From Nilaparvata lugens (lineage: Eukaryota; Arthropoda; Insecta; Hemiptera; Delphacidae): DNA of 64,000 nt. Under the pieces are notes generated by a model. The model saw only the letters and a list, made by a program, of their open reading frames with translations, had not been told where the DNA came from and searched no databases. The translations under genes and the position numbers were made by a program. Position 1 is the stretch's first letter; each line of letters starts with the position of its first letter. The DNA is taken from contig NC_052507.1 in NCBI RefSeq assembly GCF_014356525.2, positions 54,748,347 to 54,812,346 of the forward strand, written 5' to 3'. Below, piece by piece: positions 50,501-59,500 of this stretch.

Positions 50501-53500
50501 ATGACCAAGCGTGCAGATGAGAAACAAAATCTGGGAAGAGCAATAGAAAAACCTACACTGCACGCTTCCACTTGCTGGTCACGTTCATTGTGAGCAGCTA
50601 CATGCAAATCACAACGTGTTTCAATGGCAGTTTTCAAATTTTGTTTTTCGACTCGTGCCTGATCTGACGTGCACTTGCACATTATACTCATTCGCTGTGA
50701 CCACACCCATAGATCTAGTTTCCAGAACATGAAGGCTCACCCCTCACCTCATTATCAGTGATAATCTCTTCTCCAATAGCATGTCCATTCTGGTTGGCAA
50801 CTTCCGCAGGCTTCGGCTCAGATCTAACAAACGTCGGCTGAAAAAGAACAACACACAGTCAATCAATCAATTATATTTTTAGAATAATTCACAAAAACTG
50901 AAAAATTCTTCAGCAGGTGCCCGAAATTGAGTATCCAACATTAATATAAGAATTATCAACCTCTTTAGGATTTTTAATTAATCTGCTTAAAATATCATCT
51001 AATTTTCCAATATTGAAAAAAGCGTCCACATCTGTTAATTTTTTTGTGCTAACTTGACCAATTAAGAATATGAGTTATTATATTTATTAACTACTGAATA
51101 ATATTGTGATGTGAATACTTAGTTGTTAGGCTAAATTATAAAGTATGCAGAATTTCAATTGCAGTAGTCATGGAGATATTGTGGTAAATTCATTTATAAT
51201 ATATCAAATTAAAGTTTTCACAAGCACTTATCTATTGAAGTACTATCGGTTATTACGCCACCATTACTCTCTAAGAAGGTTTTCTGGAGATTGCAAAATA
51301 ATTGTGTAACAATCTATTGTTATACTCCTATCCTCTATAGTGATATTCAAGTTTTAAAGTTAGTAGATTTGAAATGATAGCCACGTTTACTTTTCCACCG
51401 CATTCTGCAGTAGATAGTTTTGATTCTAGTGATCCTGGTACATTTGATTTAAATTTGATAGTTGATTCATCAATTTTATCACGAATGCATGAATCATCAA
51501 GTAAAAATGTTTTTCAATGATTTGATAATGAATTTTCATAATTGAAATTAAATATTCTGGTAGTTCATTCAAATTCTACACGGCCTGCAAACAATTTGGC
51601 AACGGTGCAGATTTGGAAAATTATGGAGTTATCTGCTATATCTAATGAAAGACAAACATAGCAAACGCATGTTAATCAGATGATGACTTTAAGCGTGAAT
51701 GTCACTATGGTATTGATAAGTGAAAGCATCTACTGTACCTTTGTCTGACGATTGATAGTAGGGACGACTTGCTTGGTTGCATTGTTAGCAATGGACGAGA
51801 AGTTGGTTGCATTGTTAGGTCGAGAAGTACTATCTAATGCGGGAGTTTGCATTTTATCATTAGTGGTTGATGACGTCTTTATTGGTTTATGCACACTGGC
51901 CGGCTCTTCTAATGTGGGATACTTGACTTGATCTAAAAACAAATGAAAATAAACAATTTTATGACCCGACTTGAAATGAACACAACTGCAGAAATAAACA
52001 AATTGAAAGAAAATGACTTGAAATAGTGACAACCGCTTATTTATAAAAAAAAACTTAACAGAACCCCTGTGCTTCGCTATGCGATTGAAAATTCCCGTTC
52101 AGAAGGTACAGCTACTGCTCCAATAAAAAATGTACTATTGCTATCAGAACTTATTGATACAGTTGTAAAAAATCAATTTGATTATCCATTTTTATTTATG
52201 TAGAAGATTGATGTACCAGTTTCAATTTATTTATTTAGATACAAAGAACAAATCATTAAAATGATTGGGGAAGGACCAACAGGCACATCCCAAAACTGTT
52301 CCTTCCCCGAATTGCTGCAACATTAGCAGTCTTTTAATAAGATTCACTCCTTACTGTCAGCACATTTGTAAAAATTAATGAATAAATTAAATAAATATGA
52401 ATCATAGAAATGTAATGTAAGGATGAACTATTTTTGACTCACCTAAGAGTAGAGGAGTGTTCGATGTAAATGCACAATGTTTCGTAAAATCAAAAAAATT
52501 TGAATTGGTACAAAAAGTCGGATACTTATGATGCCATTCAGTGAACCCGCCTTCAAGATATTGCAAGCATTTGTATTTTACTGGATAATCGTACTGAAAA
52601 TAAAGTCATTTCATTTATTCACACATATGATTGGAAAAATATATTGGAAACACATATAATATGTAATAGATAAATATGGCTAGATGAACTTATTAGATTT
52701 TATGTTAGCTAAAAATTTAAAGAGAGTTAGCAGGAGTTTTCAAATTTATCTAATACAATAATAAGATGCTTACAGGAAAAAAATAATCAGCTTCTGGCTG
52801 GACATTCGTAATATTAATCATAGTTATAGTCCAGTCAAGGAAAGGTTATAGAGGGAATAGTTTGGAAGATAATTTTGGACCCCGCAGTTCTGTTTAGGGT
52901 TTCTGTTATTTGTGATATTCCCAACAGTTCCCAGATATTCGCTCTTGAAAGTGTGTAATTATTAAAATAACAGGTTCTTATCCAATTTTTTGCTCTTTCG
53001 GGGCTTATAACTGTACAACAATGCATCGTATAAATTAATGCTTACCTTAGGTTTGTAGAGCATTGAATTCTCTTTGAAATGATTTACTATTTCACTATTA
53101 CAAGTTTTCGTTTCAATGTTATAGCAACTTTAATGTAGTGGGTGAAATTTTCAATGCTGAAACAATTTGACAATGAAATTTGAAGGGGGTGTCTGTGACA
53201 AATTTTTGACTTAGCTAAATTTGGACTAGTTAGTAGGTAAATATAGCTAAATTTGGACTAGTTAGTAGATAAATATAGCTGAATTTGGACTAGTTAGTAG
53301 GTAAATATAGCTAAATTGGACTAGTTAGTAGATAAATATAGCTAAATTTGGACTAATTAGTAGGTAAATATAGCTAAATGGGACTAGTTAGTAGATAAAT
53401 ATAGCTAAATTTGGACTAATTAGTAGGTAAATATAGCTAAATTTGGACTAGTTAGTAGGTAAATATAGCTAAATTTGGACTAGTTAGTAGGTAAATATAG

Positions 53501-56500
53501 CAAAAGTGCATATCTTCATTCCCTCTGTTGAAGGTGTGGAACCGCTGAGTTGACACTTGTTGCAATATTGAACATTTCACCCACGACATTTAAAGTTGCT
53601 ATAACAATGAAACAAAAACTAGGAATAGTAAAATAATACATCAACAAAAAGAATTCAATGCTTTACAAACCTAAGGTAGGTAAGCATTAATTTATACGAT
53701 GCATTGTTGTACAGTTATAAGCCCTGAAAGAGCAAAAAATTGGATAAAAACCTGTTATTTTAGTAAATACACTCTTTCAAAAGCGAATATCTGGGAACTG
53801 CTGGGAATATCACAAAATTCCACTGAACAAAAAGTGTAGAGAATTTATTAGCTTTATTTTGTAATAGCTAGTTATGTCGGTTCAACGTATTGTTCTCAAG
53901 ATATGAGCATGGAAGCAAAAAGCTGAAAAATTCAACTTTTAAACCACCCTCATCCCCTTAGCACGAGTTAGGAATGGAGACTTTTGATATGTTCTCCTCC
54001 CAACTAGTATCAACAGAGCTGCAAAGTCGAAAATTGTGTTCAAAACATTCCCTCCAAATTCCTTTGTCAATTGGTCTATTGTTGCAAAACTGGAGTTTTA
54101 TTTATTTATTTATACATTGTTACATACAATATCATTCTTAACTTTGAATGATTGGGAAAGGAACAACAGGCTTAAAGCTCAAAACTGTTCCCTTCCCAAA
54201 TTTGGATTAAAATTGTCCAAAAATAGGTTATGTTTACTTCATGAGTACAACTTCATGAGTTTTGCCCAATTTTGAGTCCAGAATATTGAGTTTTCACACT
54301 AAAGCTGCTACAACAGTTGTAGGGAAATGCGTAAAAGTGTGAAATCATACATATAATTGAAGAGAATTTAATGCTCTATAAGCTCATAATCAGCATGGAT
54401 TTGTTCCATCTATTTTTGAAAAGTTTTAAAAGCAAAAATTGAAAAAGATTCTAGGCAAATTTCAAGAGCGGGTATCTCGAAAACTAGAGAAGATATAGAA
54501 AAAGTTGTGAGATGAATAGTGTAGGAAAAATGATGTAAGCTTGGATTTTGTGTATAACAGTTATGCTCATAAGATACATAGGTTTCATGTTATAAGTGAA
54601 AAACCAAAAAAATGTACCTTTGAACCACCCCCATGCCCTTAGCACAAGGGGTAGGGGTGGGGACTTTCGATATATTTACCTCCTTACTACCCTAAACAGA
54701 ACTGCGGGATCAAAAATTGTCTTCCAATCTTTTCCCTCTATACATTCTTTTGAGCATTCATTTCCTGTACTATAGTACAATGTTTGAGAATATGTTTTAT
54801 GGACTTTTGTAATGAACTCGGACTTCACTGCCAAGTTTTATTTTGATAAGTTACTCGTTTTCATCCTTCAAATAATCAATTTGATGTAATCCTCAGTATA
54901 CTTCATTACACCTACCATGTACCTACATCAACACATGATTTATTAATGATAATAACACATGAAAAACCACTACACAAAACAAACTACTTTTTTGTTGTCA
55001 GCATATTTTACATGGTGGACAAAATAGCGGATAACAAGGGAACAAGGAAGTCACAATTTATGCTAATCACACTTCCGGTTTATTCTGACTATCTCTGAAA
55101 TCCCTTCTTACTTGTCATTCTAAGTAACAGATTATTTTAATCGCTATTTGTACATCTAGGAAGAAAAGTGCTTTTCTCCCTGAGGGGAAAACATTTGACA
55201 ATTTCCCCCGAGGTAGAGAAAGCACATTTGTCCTGTAATTTATACAACATTTTACCTCTCCCTCAATTTAAAAAAATATAATATTTCAAAATGCTCTTGT
55301 TAAAATTACTCAAAGAGAGAAAGAGTTCAGGACCCAGACCCAATCCAATGATGTATTGCAGCATCTGACATTAATATGGTCTATTGAGTCATGCCAGGTT
55401 AATTGTAGTCACATTGAGAGGTTTATTTAATTTTTTTTTATTATATAAATACTTATTTTGTTGAAAGCATTGGCTATGACTCGCCTCCAAATCGTAATAC
55501 TGAATCAAGTCTTCCGATGGACTTAGACTATTCAGGTTAGGCAGAGATAAGGTTGTTCAAATTAGATTGAATTTTTAAATGGCCCGCCCGATGTGAGACT
55601 CAATATGGCTGCTCCATAATTAACATTCAAGTCTTGACCGGCGGCAGAGCTGTATTTCAACAAAGGTAAGCTTGAACCAATCTTGACAATAATAATTATT
55701 GAGTTCATGGCCAAGCGCGGAAAACCTATAGTGAGCTCCACGTTATAATGGCAGTGGAGAAAAATAGGAGAACAGCGTTGCCGATTCTCTGCCTTGCTAC
55801 TGCCTTCTATGGAGGTTAGTTGATACCGGTATATCTGACGTAATATCAACTGTTAAAAATAATAAATTATATTTTATACATCAAGAAAATATATTTTTCA
55901 ATTATCGAATAATAAATTTTAATAATTGAGATTGAATAATCGTTGTTTGATTATATTTAGACGTTGGAAAACGGTCCAGCAACATTGCAGAGCTAGAAAA
56001 GAATAACGCTATCTGTTCTGTCGAATGATAGACAAGGATAGCAAAATAACATAGATGTTGATAAAATAATGTAATTTTAACTTGGACCTCACTATAGGGC
56101 TTTGGTATTCTGTTCGAGAGTGTTAAGTGAGAATTGAGATAGTGAGTGGAGAGGAAGGGATTTTCAACTCACATCTCGCAGCGATCTGAAAAGTTTGATG
56201 ACTGCACTAGAGGCATCAGCGGCATCTCCGACTATCACAACCAAATCCATCGACTTTCTTTCGGCCCAAACAGCCGCTGCATCCGCATCACTTTCCGACA
56301 ACTTTCTGCCAATAAGGCTCGGCCTGTAATCAGTCGCATACACATCATCATAGCAACAAATGAACATTTATTACAGCAAAATACAATATCAAACAATTTC
56401 TCTGTAAAAAGCAAGCTCGACAGATTCAATATCCAATTAAAGGGCTTGAGAAAGTATCTATAATATAATAAAATTAATAATAGACTTATACACGTATGGG

Positions 56501-59500
56501 ATAGGAAATGCACGAATTCCCATCATCACGTCTGAACTACTCAAGTGATTATCTTGAAATTTTGCTTATAGATTCTTAATTTACCGAGGATGGTTATTGG
56601 CCTATTTTGAATCCTTCAATATTTCAGTAGATCTATTCGTAGATAATTTATCATTTATATTTATAAAATATAACGAGATTTGTTTTATAGTCAGTTGGAA
56701 TGATAGGACGTCATAGTTGCCACTTTTCTTTTTCCATCACTTTCTACAGTAGATAGCTGTGATTCAAGCCATCACGGTATATTTATTATATTCATAGATT
56801 AAATATATTTTTCATGATTCAATAATAAGATTTCTGGTGGATCATTATATTTCTTCACAGCCTACTAACGATTTTGCACCGATCTGCTTTGTCCAATGAC
56901 AGACAAGGATAGCCGGCTAATTTTAATCAGATTCTGATATTATAACCTGAATCTCACTATAGATAATTACGATTATAATATACAGAGTGGGTGAAAAGTC
57001 TGAGAACAGATCAATATCTCATACACAAAGGTAATTTGACGGAGGGTGTGATTGGGGATCCTACTCAATTTAAAAATACTACTTCACTATTACTTAAAAA
57101 ATCTGGTCCGCCATCTTGGATCCGCCATATTGAATGCAATTTTATTTTTTTAAACAGGAAGGTGGTCATGCGATACATGATTTCGATACGGAATTTCAAG
57201 AAAAAAGAATGGTGAAAACCGCATATCGATATCTCAAACCGTTACGAAGTCATTCACATTATTAATCAATACTATTCCACTTTATTTTACTATACTTTAT
57301 TTTAATAAAGTGCTATGTTTGGAGTGTGGCACTGTATGGTGCAGAAACTTGGACGCTGAGAAAGGAGAATAAGAGGAGGCTTGAGGCATTGGAAATGTGG
57401 ATATGGAGAAGGTTGGAGGGGATCAGTTGGAGGGATAAAGTTACAAACGAGTAGGTGTTGAGGAGGGTTGGGGAAAGAAGGAGTCTGCTGGATGTGATAA
57501 AGGGAAGAAAGAGGAGATGGCTGGGACATTGGATGAGACGGCAATGCTTGTTGGTGTGGATGCCATGGAGGGGACCATTCAGGGAAGAAGAGGAAGAGGG
57601 AGAAGAAGATACAAAATGTTGGACGACATCAAGGAGGGGATGAGCTACTATGCAACGAAGCGACTGGCAGAGAATAGAAGAGAGTGGAGGGCTGCTGCCA
57701 TATAGAAGGACCTGCTTACGAGCAGAAAACTAAAGACAGACAGACAGACTATTCCACGCAGAAAAGAGAGAAAAATTTCCGAGAACAGCTTAGTATCTCA
57801 CAAAAAAAGACGCTCAGTTTGTTGTGGATCTGGACAAAAAATATACATTTGGTGTTACTGTAATTACTTTTAAAAAACATTTGTTTGTTATCATAGTTTT
57901 TGAAGTAGCAGTTTGCCAATGTGTGAACTCTCCCATAAAAACCAATGGAGATAAAAACTAAATCCTACTTACACTGTTTCATTTGGTATATTAATAATTT
58001 TCACTCCATTCAAGTTTATTTTCGATTTTTGAAAACATTCAACACTCCTCACATCGAAAATTGCAATTTTTTTGCGATCACTATGACAGTTCATCAGCTG
58101 TGAAGGAGTGATGGAGTCTGATATTGGTATTGTTATTGTATCTGGAACAAAAATATTGATTAAACACTGTGATTTTGACCACAATTCATGGATAGATAGA
58201 TCAGTTCAATTATGAAACACTATAGCCTAGTGCGATTCATGTTAGGAAGTCAGTGGGAATGATAGGACGGCATCGTTACCACAGAATGGAGACTCAATCA
58301 AACGCCCAACCAAACCAATGCTTTTTTACATGGCACAAATACTAGACACGTTACGTGACTGCGCCATTCATTAGAAAGTTCCAATCCTGGTTTTTTGATT
58401 GGCTCGCAGCAGTGATCCGGATCATTAAAGTGATCCGAACCTCCCATCAATACTATTACAATGCGGAACATTCTAACAAGATGGCAGATTTTTGTGCCAG
58501 GGTACTAGCTGAGTATCCATACTGTATGTATACTGTGTCGTTACCATGTTTCTTTTTCCACCACCATTCTCTTTCACAGCATCATAGATAGCAAGTCATG
58601 CCGGTATATCTGATCTACTATTGTTGATTCGTGTTAATAATGATAAATTATTTTTAAATAAATTATATCCACTAATAAAATATATTTTTCATGATATAAA
58701 ATATTCTAGTAGTGCATTATATGCATGACTACCGCATAATATTCCTGTTACAAGGAAAATTTGACAATTGTTTGATTGGGGATCATATTTGAAGTGAAAA
58801 AAATACTTTTCTGTGGATCAAAATATTGAGGTCCGCCATTCTGAACCCAAATTATTTTTCAAAACAGGATGGTGGTCATGTGATACATTATTTAGATACA
58901 GAATTTCAAGAGAACATGAATGGCGAAAACTGCACATTTATATCTAAAATTGTACCAAACATGTTTACATTTAAAAATACTAATAAATCATTAAAAAAAT
59001 GAGTACATTGGAAACCTGAAAATAATGAAACCCTTAACTATCAAATTTTACTTTTTCCAGAATTATTAAACACTTATAGTAGCATCTATTCACATATGAA
59101 ACACTTTAAACAGTGTAATGTACTCAGTCCTAGCATTTTTGTATGATCTATTAATATATTTAAATGTGAATATCTTCAAAACGGTTTTAAATATCAAAGA
59201 GCGGTTTTCCTATTAAATTTCTCTTGAAATTTTGTATCAAAATCATGCACCACGTGGACTACCTTTCAATTTGAAAAAATGAGATTGGATTCAAAAAAGG
59301 CAGATCCAAGATGGCAGATCAGAATTTGAAGCCACAGATTTAAAAAAAATTCAAATAGGAGCACCAATGAATCCTTGTAACAGAGACATTAAGCTGTTCC
59401 CATAAATATGCCTCACTCTGTAAACTAGAAGTTCATTAATTCCGGTAGATACTCATAATTTGTCAACTGTGCAGAGTTGGAAAAAGATAAAGCTATCTGC

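Noticed and set aside
50310..50730. Minus-strand frames of 77 and 94 codons
   Set aside because: They overlap each other and a hairpin MITE beside Usp8 exon 6, and fit no splice phase.
56146..56463. 105-codon plus-strand reading frame
   Set aside because: Shadow of Usp8 exon 3, whose minus-strand frame has domain homology and matching splice phases.
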